DNA of 64,000 nucleotides from Sinisalibacter lacisalsi. GTDB lineage: Bacteria; Pseudomonadota; Alphaproteobacteria; Rhodobacterales; Rhodobacteraceae. Below, piece after piece: positions 28,660 to 37,805 of the stretch. The position numbers and the translations under genes were made by a program. The stretch spans positions 248,001 to 312,000 of the forward strand of contig NZ_BMGI01000002.1 of NCBI RefSeq assembly GCF_014640115.1. Reading direction: 5' to 3'. Each line of letters begins with the position of its first letter. Position 1 is the stretch's first letter. The notes below the pieces were generated by a model. It was not told the DNA's origin, ran no database searches, and saw nothing but the letters and a program-made list of their open reading frames with translations.

Positions 28660-29484
28660 ATGCTTGTCGTTGAAGACCTGACCAAGACGTTCGGGGCGAA
28701 CATCGCCGTGGACGCGGTGTCGTTCACCGTGGAAAAACCGATGATGATCGGCGTCATCGGCCGTTCCGGCGCTGGCAAATCCACCTTCCTGCGGATGATG
28801 AACCGGCTCACCGATGCCACCTCGGGGCGGCTCGCCTTCGAGGGCCGCGACGTGCTCGGGCTGACCGGGCGGTCCCGTCGCGACTGGCAATCGGACTGCG
28901 CGATGATCTTCCAGCAGTTCAACCTCGTGCCGCGCATGGACGTGGTGTCGAACGTGCTGCACGGCACCCTCGGCCGCCGCTCGACGCTGGCGACGATGTT
29001 CAACCTGTTCCCGCGCGACGACATTCACCGGGCGATCGACATCCTCGAACGGCTCGGCATCGCCGGACACGGACCGAAGCGGGCCGAGGCCCTCTCGGGC
29101 GGCCAGCAGCAGCGCGTGGCGATCGCCCGCGCCCTGATGCAGGACCCGAAGATCATCCTCGCCGACGAGCCGATCGCCTCGCTCGACCCGATGAACGCCC
29201 AGACCGTCATGGAGGCGCTGCGGCGGATCCATGAGGAAGACGGGCGCATGGTGATCGCCAACCTGCACACGCTCGACACCGCCCGGCGCTACTGCGACCG
29301 GGTGATCGGGATGCGCGACGGGCGGATCGTGTTCGACGGCACGCCCGACCAGCTCACCACCGGCGCCGCGCGCGACATCTACGGCGCCGGCGCGGATTTT
29401 TCCGAAGCCGCGACCAGCACCAGCATCGACGCCATCGAAACCCCCGCCGCCCGCGCCTTGCACGAGGCGGAGGCGATCGTCTGA
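28660..29484 (+). CDS. phnC: Phosphonate ABC transporter ATPase
   Basis: 274 residues. Walker [10 protein letters not shown] near 34-42, signature [13 protein letters not shown], Walker [14 protein letters not shown]. PhnC powers phosphonate import with PhnD and the two PhnE proteins that follow. ATG 28660 gives the family N terminus ([12 protein letters not shown]). First gene of the phnCDE1E2 operon. Confidence 0.93.
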   Translation: MLVVEDLTKTFGANIAVDAVSFTVEKPMMIGVIGRSGAGKSTFLRMMNRLTDATSGRLAFEGRDVLGLTGRSRRDWQSDCAMIFQQFNLVPRMDVVSNVLHGTLGRRSTLATMFNLFPRDDIHRAIDILERLGIAGHGPKRAEALSGGQQQRVAIARALMQDPKIILADEPIASLDPMNAQTVMEALRRIHEEDGRMVIANLHTLDTARRYCDRVIGMRDGRIVFDGTPDQLTTGAARDIYGAGADFSEAATSTSIDAIETPAARALHEAEAIV

Positions 29485-29540
29485 GTTTCCATCCCCGCCG
29501 CCACCCCGCGCCGGGCCCAACCACCGAAGAGAGAGAAACG

Positions 29541-30458
29541 ATGAAAACCACCCTTGCGGCCATCCTGGCCACCACCGCCCTCGCCACCCCGGTTCTCGCC
29601 GACAACCACGGCGGCGGCATCACCGAATTCCGCATCGGCATCCTCGGCGGCGAAAACGCCCAGGACCGGATGACCTCGAACGAGTGCTTCCGCGCCCACA
29701 CCGAGGAGCTGCTCGGTGTGCCCACCAGGCTGTTCACCCCGGCCGATTACGACGGCGTGATCCAGGGCCTGCTCGGCGGCACCATCGACATGGCCTGGCT
29801 CGGCGCCTCGGCCTATGCCAAGACCTTCCTGACCGATCCCGAGGCCGTCGAGCCGGTGCTCGTGAAGGTCAACGTCGACGGCTCCTACGGCTATCACTCG
29901 ATCGGCTTCGCCCGCGCCGACAGCGGCATCACCTCGCTCGAAGACATGCAGGGCAAGGTTTTCGGCTTCGGCGACCCGAACTCCACTTCGGGCTTCCTGA
30001 TCCCCTCGATCGAGATCCCCGAGATCACCGGTGGCTCGATGGACTCGGGTGACTACTTCGGCGAAGTGAAGTTCACCGGCGGTCACGAGCAGACCATTGT
30101 CGCGGTGTTCAACGGCGACATCGACGGCGGCGTGACCTGGGCCGACGGCCTCGGCGAATGGGAAGAGGGCTACAACTCCGGCGCGCTGCGCAAGGCCTCC
30201 GACGCCGGCATCGTCGACATGAACGAGCTGGTCGAGATCTGGAAGTCGAAGCCGATCCCGGAAGGCCCGATCGTTCTGCGCAAGGCGCTGCCCGAGCGCG
30301 TCAAGGTCGACATGACCGCGCTCATGGCCTCGCTGCCTTACATGGACGCCGACTGCGCCTACAACTTCATGGCCGGCGATGCGCTCGGCATGATGCCGAT
30401 CAACCACGACGCCTATGAATCGATCATCGGCGCGCGCCTCGCGGTGCAGGATAACTGA
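29541..30458 (+). CDS. phnD: Phosphonate-binding periplasmic protein
   Basis: 305 residues with a signal peptide (about 1-20, ending VLA) and a PhnD-type binding fold (RIGILGGENAQDR, MAWLGASAYAKTF, FGFGDPNSTSGFLIP). Captures phosphonates for PhnC/E. Preceded by a good GAGAGA ribosome region. A 28-base GC hairpin directly after its stop probably protects the 3' end so that this protein is made in excess over the permeases. Confidence 0.93.
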   Translation: MKTTLAAILATTALATPVLADNHGGGITEFRIGILGGENAQDRMTSNECFRAHTEELLGVPTRLFTPADYDGVIQGLLGGTIDMAWLGASAYAKTFLTDPEAVEPVLVKVNVDGSYGYHSIGFARADSGITSLEDMQGKVFGFGDPNSTSGFLIPSIEIPEITGGSMDSGDYFGEVKFTGGHEQTIVAVFNGDIDGGVTWADGLGEWEEGYNSGALRKASDAGIVDMNELVEIWKSKPIPEGPIVLRKALPERVKVDMTALMASLPYMDADCAYNFMAGDALGMMPINHDAYESIIGARLAVQDN

Positions 30459-30475
30459 TCGCAACCAAAGACCGA

Positions 30476-30503
30476 GGCCCGGTCCCCGCGCGGGGGCCGG
30501 GCC
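30476..30503 (+). repeat. Intercistronic hairpin phnD-phnE1
   Basis: Arms GGCCCGGTCCCCGC / GCGGGGGCCGGGCC pair over 14 bases with a single G-U, so the RNA forms a very stable stem. Placed right after the binding-protein gene, typical of differential-expression hairpins in ABC operons. No T run. Confidence 0.6.
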
Positions 30504-30539
30504 GCTTCATGAAGACGCCGGAATACAAGGGGTATCGCC

Positions 30540-31412
30540 ATGGCGGACACCACGCTGAACCAGGGTTCGCCCGAGGGCACGGCCGAGATCCGCGACGCCT
30601 ACATGGCGATGACGCGCACAAAGCGGATGTATGGCGGCATCATGCTGGTGGTGTTCATTGCGCTGATGACGTCGGGCTTCATGCTGGCCGACAGCCGCAA
30701 CGCGGGCGGTTTCTGGGACGGTATCCTCAACATCTTCCAGTTTCCCGGTGAGGTGCTGGCCGAGGCCAGCGCCAAGGCCGCGAACCTGCCCGCGCTGATG
30801 GTGAAGTTCTTCCCGTCGCTGCTGGAGACGGTGAATATCGCCGCCGCCTCGACGCTGGTGGGCGGTTTGCTCGCGATCGTGCTGTCGCTCCTCTCCACCC
30901 GGGGGCTCGCGCGGTTCCCGCGCCTGATCGGGCTGTTCCGGCGGATGATGGACATCATGCGCGCGGTGCCCGAGATCGTCATTGCGCTGGTGCTGATCTT
31001 CATCCTCGGCGGCGGCCCGGTTCCGGCGATGATCGCCATCGCCTTCCACACCGCCGGCGCGCTCGGCAAGCTGTTCTCCGAGGTCAACGAGAACGCCGAT
31101 CTCAAGCCGGTCGAGGGGCTGGCTTCGGTTGGCGCGAACTGGGCGCAGCGGATGCTGCTCGGCGTGGTGCCGCAGGTGGCGCCGAACTGGCTGAGCTACG
31201 CGCTCTTGCGCTTCGAGATCAACATCCGCGCTTCGGCAATCCTGGGTTTCGTCGGCTCCGGCGGGATCGGCTACGACCTGAAAAACGCCTTCAGCTGGGG
31301 GCAGGGACGATACGACGAGGTGGCGGCGATCTTCATCCTGCTGTTCCTCACCATCGTGTTCTTCGACCAGCTTTCCAGCCACTACCGCAACAAGCTCGTG
31401 GGAAAGGCCTGA
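30540..31412 (+). CDS. phnE: Phosphonate ABC transporter permease 1
   Basis: 290 residues, about six helices. Permease core includes ETVNIAAASTLVGGLLAIVLSLLS and the coupling region PVEGLASVGANWAQRMLLGVVPQVAPNWLSYALLRFE. Pairs with the longer PhnE2 that follows after 3 bases to form the membrane channel. Confidence 0.92.
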   Translation: MADTTLNQGSPEGTAEIRDAYMAMTRTKRMYGGIMLVVFIALMTSGFMLADSRNAGGFWDGILNIFQFPGEVLAEASAKAANLPALMVKFFPSLLETVNIAAASTLVGGLLAIVLSLLSTRGLARFPRLIGLFRRMMDIMRAVPEIVIALVLIFILGGGPVPAMIAIAFHTAGALGKLFSEVNENADLKPVEGLASVGANWAQRMLLGVVPQVAPNWLSYALLRFEINIRASAILGFVGSGGIGYDLKNAFSWGQGRYDEVAAIFILLFLTIVFFDQLSSHYRNKLVGKA

Positions 31413-31415
31413 GCC

Positions 31416-32756
31416 ATGACCGCCATTGCCGACATGCCGCAGACCGAAAGCCTGCATGACACCGCCACCCGGCTGATCGCGCGCAAGCGCATCCTCGCCT
31501 TCGCGGTGCCGGGGGTGATCCTCGCCTATTTCGGCTACCTGTTCTTCGCTTTCGACATCCCCGGCCTGATGGACCGCGCGCGGATGGATAACGCCGCGAT
31601 CCTCGTCGCCGACAGCTACAGCTACAAGACCCACGTCACCCACGACAACCGGAACGGCGGGCTGAGCTTTGCCGTCGAGGGCGAGGCCAAGGGCACCTAC
31701 CCCGAAGGCATGGTGCCGGAGTTCGTGACGATGAGCGGTGACGATGCCGTCCGGATCGAGTTGAAGGCAGGCGAGAGCGCCGAGATCAACGGCTCGACCT
31801 TGCGCTATATCGTGCCCGACTACGGCACCGTCACGGTGCGGATGGAGGGGCGCGAGATCCTGCTCGATACCCCCGATGGCGCGGTGCCCGACTGGATCAG
31901 CGCCAGTTCCTCGCGGGTCAACATCACCGGCGCGGGCGGCCGCGCCAGCGTGACCCGCGCGCGCACCGAGGTGTTTCGCTACTCCTTCGGCTGGGAGCTG
32001 TTCTGGTTCACCCTCGACAGCCCGTTCCACGGCAAGACGCCCGTCGAACTGGCCGGGCTGGTGCTTTCCGGCGACCGCGTCGTCGAGGGCAAGAGCAACC
32101 TGGCCGCCATCGTGCAGGATGTCTGGACCAACAAGATGTGGCGCCACAGCGACGTGCTCTGGGCGATCTTCGAGACCGTGCTGATGGCCTTCCTCGGCAC
32201 CATGGGCGCGGCCCTGGTGGCGCTGCCGATGGCCTTCCTCGCGGCGAAGAACTTCAGCCGCCTGATGAGTGTGCGTTTTGCCATGCGCCGGCTGTTCGAT
32301 TTCGTGCGCGGGGTCGACGGGCTGATCTGGACGATCATCCTCAGCCGCGCCTTCGGCCCCGGCCCGATGACCGGCGCGCTGGCGATCCTGATCACCGACA
32401 CCGGCTCTTTCGGCAAGATGTTTTCCGAGGCGCTGGAGAATGTCGACGACAGGCAGATCGAGGGCGTCGCCTCGACCGGGGCCAAGACGCTGCACCGCTA
32501 CCGCTTCGGGGTGATCCCGCAGATCACGCCGGTGCTGCTCAGCCAGGTGCTCTACTACCTCGAATCCAACACCCGCTCGGCCACCATCATCGGCGCGATC
32601 ACCGGCGGCGGCATCGGCCTTCTGTTGACGCAGGCGATGATTACCCAGAAGGATTGGGAAGAGGTCAGCTACTACATCGTGCTGATCGTGCTGATGGTGA
32701 TGGCGATGGATACGATCTCGGGCTGGCTGCGCCGCCGCTTGATCAAGGGCGCATGA
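31416..32756 (+). CDS. phnE2: Phosphonate ABC transporter permease 2 with large periplasmic insert
   Basis: 446 residues, about 150 longer than PhnE1. After TM1 (about 29-50) there is a hydrophilic segment of roughly 170 residues before the permease core resumes near residue 245 (ETVLMAFLGTMGAALVALPMAFLA). Coupling motif IEGVASTGAKTLHRYRFGVIPQITPV is intact. Two-PhnE systems with one long member are known in alphaproteobacteria; the insert's role is unknown, perhaps contact with PhnD. Stop overlaps the next gene (ATGA). Confidence 0.9.
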   Translation: MTAIADMPQTESLHDTATRLIARKRILAFAVPGVILAYFGYLFFAFDIPGLMDRARMDNAAILVADSYSYKTHVTHDNRNGGLSFAVEGEAKGTYPEGMVPEFVTMSGDDAVRIELKAGESAEINGSTLRYIVPDYGTVTVRMEGREILLDTPDGAVPDWISASSSRVNITGAGGRASVTRARTEVFRYSFGWELFWFTLDSPFHGKTPVELAGLVLSGDRVVEGKSNLAAIVQDVWTNKMWRHSDVLWAIFETVLMAFLGTMGAALVALPMAFLAAKNFSRLMSVRFAMRRLFDFVRGVDGLIWTIILSRAFGPGPMTGALAILITDTGSFGKMFSEALENVDDRQIEGVASTGAKTLHRYRFGVIPQITPVLLSQVLYYLESNTRSATIIGAITGGGIGLLLTQAMITQKDWEEVSYYIVLIVLMVMAMDTISGWLRRRLIKGA

Positions 32757-33394
32757 TGCGGCTCCTGGTGACGGGGGCGAACCGCGGCATCGGCGCGGCG
32801 CTGGTGGATGCGGCGCGCGCCGCGGGCCACGAGGCACTGGCGGCAACGCGGCCGGGGCAGGGCGGCGACGTGATCTTCGATGTCACTGATCACGCCGCGC
32901 TCGCCCGTGCGGCGGCCGACCTCGGCCCGCTCGACGTGCTGATCAACAACGCCGGCATCATCGGCCCGGCGCGGCAATCGACGCTCGACATGGATTTCGG
33001 CGGGTTCCGCGAGACGCTCGAAGTCAACACCCTTGCGCCGCTCGCGGTGGCGCAGGCCTTCCTGCCCAACCTGCGCCGGGGCCAGCGCCCGCGCATCCTG
33101 TCGGTCTCGTCGCAGATGGCCTGGATGGGCTACGCCAAGTCCGACCGGATCGCCTACCGCGCCTCGAAAGTTGCGCTCAACAAGGTGATGCAGGGGCTCG
33201 CCACCGATCTTGCCGCCGAGGGCATCGCCGTCGGCGTCGTCGATCCGGGCTGGGTGCGCACCGACATGGGCGGGGCCGAGGCCGAGGAAGACCCCTCGGC
33301 GGTGGCCCGTGGCATCCTCGCGCTCGCCGAGACGCTCACGCCCGCGCGCAGCGGCCGGTTCTGGACATGGCGCGGGCAGGAGCGGGAGTATTGA
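32753..33394 (+). CDS. Short-chain dehydrogenase/reductase in phn operon
   Basis: 213 residues. LVTGANRGIGAAL nucleotide motif, NNAGII, and catalytic YRASK after SVSSQMAWMG. No Rossmann partner domain or signal. Overlaps phnE2 by 4 bases, so it belongs to the same transcript. Substrate unknown; it might reduce or oxidise a phosphonate side group or an aldehyde made from it. Not part of the core C-P lyase set. Confidence 0.82.
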   Translation: MMRLLVTGANRGIGAALVDAARAAGHEALAATRPGQGGDVIFDVTDHAALARAAADLGPLDVLINNAGIIGPARQSTLDMDFGGFRETLEVNTLAPLAVAQAFLPNLRRGQRPRILSVSSQMAWMGYAKSDRIAYRASKVALNKVMQGLATDLAAEGIAVGVVDPGWVRTDMGGAEAEEDPSAVARGILALAETLTPARSGRFWTWRGQEREY

Positions 33395-33402
33395 CGGCTT
33401 CC

Positions 33403-33975
33403 ATGATCGGGCTTGACGCGCTTTCGCTTCTCCTTGCCAAGCATGGGCTGGCGGTGCTGGCCCCGGCTGCGCTGATCGAGGGGCCGATCGTGACGGTGAT
33501 CGCGGCCTGGCTCGCGAGCCGTGGGCTGTTCGACGTCTGGAGCGTCGCGGCGGTGGTGATCGCGGCCGACCTGCTGGGTGATTTCGCCTTCTATGCCCTC
33601 GGGCGCGGTGGTCTGGCGCGGCTGCCGCTGCGCTGGCGCACCCGGCTCGGCCTCAACGCCGACCGCCTCGCGCGGCTCGCGGGGCATTTCGAGGTGAAGG
33701 GCGGGCGGACGCTGCTCCTGGGCAAGCTGACCCACAGTTTCGGTTTCGCGGTGCTGGTCGCTGCCGGGGCGGCGCGGATGCCGCTGCTTACCTTCTTCTG
33801 GTTCAACCTGCTTGGCACGGTGCCGAAAAGCCTCGCCTTCGTGGGCATCGGCTATGGCTTCGGCGCGGCCTATGCGCGGATCGACGACTGGATCGCGCGC
33901 GCCTCGCTGGCGGTGCTCGCCGTGGCGCTGCTTGCCGGGGTGACCTGGCTGATCACGCGGGGGGCGCGGCGATGA
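33403..33975 (+). CDS. DedA/VTT-like membrane protein in phn operon
   Basis: 190 residues. Several hydrophobic helices with DedA/SNARE-associated features: an N-terminal re-entrant-like segment (APAALIEGPIVTVIAAWLAS), then ADLLGDFAFYALGRGG and a Gly-rich GKLTHSFGFAVLVAAGAARMP region. Relatives flip or move lipids such as undecaprenyl phosphate. Start at ATG 33403 is a choice; a TTG at 33391 overlaps the SDR stop. Translationally adjacent to a glycosyltransferase. Confidence 0.65.
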   Translation: MIGLDALSLLLAKHGLAVLAPAALIEGPIVTVIAAWLASRGLFDVWSVAAVVIAADLLGDFAFYALGRGGLARLPLRWRTRLGLNADRLARLAGHFEVKGGRTLLLGKLTHSFGFAVLVAAGAARMPLLTFFWFNLLGTVPKSLAFVGIGYGFGAAYARIDDWIARASLAVLAVALLAGVTWLITRGARR

Positions 33976-34670
33976 CGTATTCACCCCGGCTGTCGTGCAT
34001 CATCCCCGCCTACAACGAGGCGCCCCGGATCGGCGCGGTGCTGCAAACCGCGCTCGCCACCGCGCTGATCGACGAGGTGATCGTGGTCGATGACGGCTCC
34101 ACCGATACCACCGCCCTGATCGCCGACGGCTTCGCCGTGCGCCATCCCGGCCTTCGGGTGCTGCGCCAGCCGGTGAACGGCGGCAAGACCCGGGCGGTTG
34201 CGGCGGGCGTGGCGGCGGCGCGGGGCGAGTTCCTGCTGCTGCTCGACGCCGATCTCGCCGGGCTGGCGCCGGATCACCTCGCCAGCCTTGCCGATCCGGT
34301 GATCGGCGGGCGGGCCGGGGCGGCGATCAGCCTGCGGCGCAACGCGCCCTGGCCCTGGCGCGTGATCGGGCTGGACTACATCTCCGGCGAGCGGGTCTTG
34401 CCGCGCGCGCTGCTCGCGGCGCATCTCGACCGGCTCGACGCCCTGCCGCGCTTCGGGCTGGAGGTGTTCATGAACCGGCTCTGGATCGCCAACGGCCTGC
34501 AGATCGCCGTGGTGCCCTGGCCCGGGGTCTCCAGCCCGCTGAAGGGGGCAAAACAGGGGCTGCGCGCCGGATTGCGCGCCGATGTGAACATGATGGGCGA
34601 TATCTTCCGCACGATCCGGCCATGGGAGGCGCTCACCCAGATCGCCACCCTGCGGTCGCGGCGGATCTGA
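33972..34670 (+). CDS. Family 2 glycosyltransferase in phn operon
   Basis: 232 residues. GT-A fold: CIIPAYNEAPRIG, VIVVDDGSTD, KTRAVAAGVAAARG and the DAD metal motif in LLLLDADLAG. No membrane helices. Overlaps the DedA-like gene by 4 bases. Acceptor unknown. The set SDR, DedA-like and GT2 between transporter and hexapeptide transferase suggests sugar/lipid decoration, but this is inference. Confidence 0.78.
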   Translation: MTYSPRLSCIIPAYNEAPRIGAVLQTALATALIDEVIVVDDGSTDTTALIADGFAVRHPGLRVLRQPVNGGKTRAVAAGVAAARGEFLLLLDADLAGLAPDHLASLADPVIGGRAGAAISLRRNAPWPWRVIGLDYISGERVLPRALLAAHLDRLDALPRFGLEVFMNRLWIANGLQIAVVPWPGVSSPLKGAKQGLRAGLRADVNMMGDIFRTIRPWEALTQIATLRSRRI

Positions 34671-34686
34671 CAGCGAAAGGACCCCT

Positions 34687-35298
34687 ATGCCCAGGCTCGG
34701 AGACGACCCCTTCCTGCACGAAGGCTGCGAGATCACCGCGACCGATTTCGGCCGTTTCGTCGAGATCGGCGCCGGCTCGCGGCTGCAATTCTCGACCATC
34801 GGCGATTATTCCTACTGTGACCGTTACGCCGATATCGCCAATGCCGAGGTCGGCAAGTTCGCCAATATCGCCAGTTTCGCCCGGATCGGCCCGACCGATC
34901 ACCCGATGGCGCAAGCGTCGCTGCACCACTTCCTCTACCGCTCGCCCGATTACTGGGACGATGCCGATATCGACGCCGGGTTCTTCGCCCAGCGCAAGGC
35001 GCGCCGCTCGCGGATCGGGCATGACACCTGGATCGGCCACGGGGCGGTGATCCGCCCGGAGGTGACGGTGGGCGACGGCGCGGTGGTGGCCTCGCTGGCG
35101 GTCGTCACCCGCGACGTGGCACCCTATACCATCGTCGCCGGCATCCCGGCCAAGCCGCTGCGCGCGCGTTTTCCGCAAGCCGTGGCGGAGCGGCTCATGG
35201 AGATGGCGTGGTGGGATTGGAGCCACGAAACGCTGCGCGAGCGGCTCGACGAGTTCCGCCGCCTGCCGATCGAGGCCTTCCTCGAAAAATTCGGCTGA
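34687..35298 (+). CDS. Hexapeptide-repeat acetyltransferase of phosphonate clusters
   Basis: 203 residues with left-handed beta-helix repeats (VEIGAGSRL, IGDYSYCDRYADIANAEVGKFANIAS, IGHGAVIRPEVTVGDGAVVASLAVVTRDV) and the catalytic His region GPTDHPMAQAS. Matches the transferase group found with phn genes and related to chloramphenicol/xenobiotic acetyltransferases. It may acetylate aminophosphonates, as PhnO does; no PhnO-type gene is in this cluster. Convergent with the first phnM-like gene, gap zero. Confidence 0.8.
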   Translation: MPRLGDDPFLHEGCEITATDFGRFVEIGAGSRLQFSTIGDYSYCDRYADIANAEVGKFANIASFARIGPTDHPMAQASLHHFLYRSPDYWDDADIDAGFFAQRKARRSRIGHDTWIGHGAVIRPEVTVGDGAVVASLAVVTRDVAPYTIVAGIPAKPLRARFPQAVAERLMEMAWWDWSHETLRERLDEFRRLPIEAFLEKFG

Positions 35299-36477
35299 TT
35301 ATTCCGCCGCCATCCCCAGCGTGGTGCGCGCGCCGAGCAGGCGCACCGCGGCCTCGCCGGAAAGATGGGCGATCCGTCCGGCCGAGATCGTCGCCTCGAT
35401 GCTGCGGCTCTCGGCGTTGACCAGAACGAAGTCGGCGCGTTTGCCGGCGGCGATCTCGCCGCGGTCGTGCAGGCGCATGATCCGCGCCGGCACCGTCGAG
35501 ATCATCGCCCAGGCGCGCGGCAGGCTGCGCACCCCGAGGTCGGCCAGCGTCCAGGCCGCCTCGGCGAGGCTGCGGTAATGGTAGTCCGACACCAGCACGT
35601 CGCACTGGCCCTTGGTGATCAGCGAGATCGCCGGGATGCGCCCGGCCTGCGAGCCGCCGCGCACCACGTTGGGCGCGCCCATGATCACCACGTCGCCCAT
35701 CGCCCGGGCCACGGCGGCGGCACCGAAGGCGGCGGGAAACTCGGCGACATGCGCCCCGAGGATGTGGAAGCGTTCGCGGGTTTCGCCGTCGGGGTCGTCG
35801 TGGCTGCCGTAAACGATGCCGTTGCGGTCGAAGGCCTCGACCAGTCGAAGCAGGTTGCGCGGCACCTGCGCCTCGGCGGCGCGCGCCCGCTCCAGCCCCT
35901 GGCGCAGGGCTTCGAGCGGCCGGCCCTCGCGCTCGGCCCAGGCGGCCAGCTTGTGCGGCGCGCGCGCGGCCATGGTCAGGGTTTCGGGCAGGTGATTGTT
36001 GAACACCACGTAGTCGATGCCGTGGCGCAGCACCGCCGCGATCAGCCGGTCGCGGGTTTCGGGCATGTGGGTTTCGGCCCGAACCTGCAGCCGCAGGTCG
36101 ATCAGCGCGCCGGGGCTGAAGCTCTCGAGTTCGAACATCAGCGCCTCGGCGAAGTCGGGGCTGCGCATGCCGCCCTCCCAGCTCCAGCCCTGCGCCAGCC
36201 AGGCGGTGGTCACGCCATGGGCGGCGGCGTCGCGCTGGGTGGCGCGCAAGCCGCTTTCGATCGGGAACGGGGCGCTGGGGCGCGGCGCGATGTGGCGCTC
36301 GAAGGCGTCGCCATGCAGGTCGATGATCCCGGGCAGGAGCAGGTAGCCGGAAAAATCGCATTCGGGCGCGCGATCATCCGAGAAGACGCCATCGGCCACC
36401 GTTACCGCCTCGCGGTGCAGCGCGCCGTCGCGAAGAAGGGTCGCGCCGGTGAGGCGCAGCGGTGGAAGCATGGACAT
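35299..36477 (-). CDS. PhnM-like amidohydrolase, divergent paralogue
   Basis: 392 residues, PhnM/amidohydrolase family. Metal motif is HGDAFERH instead of HTDNLERH seen in the second copy at 43730. Later motifs YGSHDDPD, MGAPNVVRGGSQAG and SDYHYRSL are conserved. Canonical PhnM removes pyrophosphate from alpha-D-ribose 1-methylphosphonate 5-triphosphate. This copy may serve a different phosphonate or a side reaction. Transcribed after phnF on the minus strand, separate from the C-P lyase operon. Confidence 0.78.
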   Translation of the reverse strand: MSMLPPLRLTGATLLRDGALHREAVTVADGVFSDDRAPECDFSGYLLLPGIIDLHGDAFERHIAPRPSAPFPIESGLRATQRDAAAHGVTTAWLAQGWSWEGGMRSPDFAEALMFELESFSPGALIDLRLQVRAETHMPETRDRLIAAVLRHGIDYVVFNNHLPETLTMAARAPHKLAAWAEREGRPLEALRQGLERARAAEAQVPRNLLRLVEAFDRNGIVYGSHDDPDGETRERFHILGAHVAEFPAAFGAAAVARAMGDVVIMGAPNVVRGGSQAGRIPAISLITKGQCDVLVSDYHYRSLAEAAWTLADLGVRSLPRAWAMISTVPARIMRLHDRGEIAAGKRADFVLVNAESRSIEATISAGRIAHLSGEAAVRLLGARTTLGMAAE

Positions 36478-36544
36478 GACGAAGCCTGCGGTTGTCTTAT
36501 CACGCCTTTATAGCTGTGGATTGTATCGGGATCGTGACGTGAAA

Positions 36545-37255
36545 TCAGTCGTTTGCGAGGCTGAGGGTGACCCTGTCGCCGGCGAACCACGTAAGCCCCC
36601 GCTCGATCCGCACGCCCTCGGGCGTGACGTTGATCGCCTCGGTGCGCAACAGCGGGTCACCCTCGCGCAGGCCGAGGTGCAGCGCCTGGGTCGGGCTGGC
36701 GCGCTCGGCGCTCACCCTGGTCTCGGCGCGCAGGTAATCAGCGATGCCGTTGCGCCGCAGGGCTTCGGTGACCGAGGATACCTCGGCCAGAGTGTCGGCG
36801 AGGCCGGGCAGGAGGCCGGCCGGGAAGGTGCTGACGAAATGCGCGAGCGCGGTGCCGTTGGCGAGCGAAAGCCCCTCGTAGACGACCACCGGCGCGCCGG
36901 GGGCGAGGCCGAGGGCGCGCGCCTCGAGCGGATCGCAGGGGCGGGTTTCGACCCGCAGCACGCGCTTCTCCGGCAACCGCCCGGAGGCGCGGATATTCTG
37001 GTGAAACCGCACCCGGCGCCCGATCGGGTAATCGGTCGGCGCGGCAGCGACGAACACGCCCGCCCCCCGGCGCGACCGCACCAGCCCGCGCTCGGCCATG
37101 TCGGCGAGCGCGCGGCGCACGGTGTGGCGGTTCACCCCGAAGCGGGCGGCGAGGGCGGCCTCGGTGGGCAGCTTGTCGCCCGCCCGGTAATGGCCCGCGC
37201 CGATCTCGGCGGCGAGCGTCGTGGCGATGGCGGTCCAGACCGGGGTGCGGGGCAT
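36545..37255 (-). CDS. phnF: GntR/HutC-family regulator of phosphonate genes
   Basis: 236 residues. N-terminal GntR winged helix (GDKLPTEAALAARFGVNRHTVRRALADMAERGLV), then a UTRA ligand domain. PhnF represses phn genes until phosphate is scarce or a ligand is present. Divergent from phnG across 94 bases that hold a tandem TTGTATAG repeat. Drives the minus-strand pair phnF-phnM-like. Confidence 0.88.
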   Translation of the reverse strand: MPRTPVWTAIATTLAAEIGAGHYRAGDKLPTEAALAARFGVNRHTVRRALADMAERGLVRSRRGAGVFVAAAPTDYPIGRRVRFHQNIRASGRLPEKRVLRVETRPCDPLEARALGLAPGAPVVVYEGLSLANGTALAHFVSTFPAGLLPGLADTLAEVSSVTEALRRNGIADYLRAETRVSAERASPTQALHLGLREGDPLLRTEAINVTPEGVRIERGLTWFAGDRVTLSLAND

Positions 37256-37256
37256 A

Positions 37257-37273
37257 TGTCACCAAAAATTCAC
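37257..37273 (+). promoter_or_regulatory. Possible Pho box between phnF and phnG
   Basis: TGTCAC-N5-ATTCAC at 11-base period, next to the phnF start and about 77 bases before phnG. Four of six positions agree between the units. Consistent with PhoB control of the C-P lyase operon, but weaker than the element at 43673. Confidence 0.4.
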
Positions 37274-37313
37274 ACGCATGGGCTTGCCGGGGTGTCCCAG
37301 CATCCGGTAACAT

Positions 37314-37329
37314 TTGTATAGTTGTATAG
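37314..37329 (+). promoter_or_regulatory. Tandem TTGTATAG repeat, candidate PhnF operator
   Basis: Two exact adjacent copies of TTGTATAG, 21 bases before the phnG ATG. The TATA content gives -10-like sequence too. A site here would block phnG transcription when PhnF binds. Confidence 0.4.
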
Positions 37330-37349
37330 AAACGATGGCAAGGTGTCTG

Positions 37350-37805
37350 ATGTCTCCGACGATACAAGACCACGCCGCGCGCAAGCGGTGGATGGGCCTG
37401 CTGGCCAAGGCCCCGCCGGCGCGGCTTTCGGCGCTGGTCGAGGCGCTGGGGCCGACGCCCGGCTTCACTTGGCTGCGTGCCCCCGAGGTCGGCGGCGTGA
37501 TGATGCAGGGCCGCATGGGCGGCACCGGCGGGCGGTTCAACCTCGGCGAGACGACGGTGACGCGCTGCGCGCTCCGGCTCGACAGCGGCGAGGTGGGCCA
37601 TGCCTATGTGCGCGGGCGCGACAAGGACCACGCCACCCGCGCCGCGCTGGTCGACGCGTTGATGCAGACGCCGCGGGCGGGCGCCGTCGAGGCCGCCGTG
37701 CTGACGCCGCTCGAAGCCGAGGCCGAGGCCGCGAAAGCTGCGCGCGCGGGCAAGGCGGCGGCAACGCGGGTGGATTTCTTCACCATGGTGCGGGGGGAAG
37801 ACTGA
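37350..37805 (+). CDS. phnG: C-P lyase core subunit PhnG
   Basis: 151 residues, PhnG family (RKRWMGLLAKAPPARL, LRAPEVGGVMMQGRMGGTGGRFNLGETTVTRC). Core component of the PhnGHIJ complex that forms ribose-phosphonate 5-triphosphate from ATP and alkylphosphonate. ATG 37350 preferred; 37335 is also in frame. Stop overlaps phnH start (TGATG). Confidence 0.93.
   Translation: MSPTIQDHAARKRWMGLLAKAPPARLSALVEALGPTPGFTWLRAPEVGGVMMQGRMGGTGGRFNLGETTVTRCALRLDSGEVGHAYVRGRDKDHATRAALVDALMQTPRAGAVEAAVLTPLEAEAEAAKAARAGKAAATRVDFFTMVRGED

Noticed and set aside
30507-32846. 779-codon minus-strand frame over phnE1/phnE2
   Set aside because: Antisense to two well-supported permeases; no recognisable domain.
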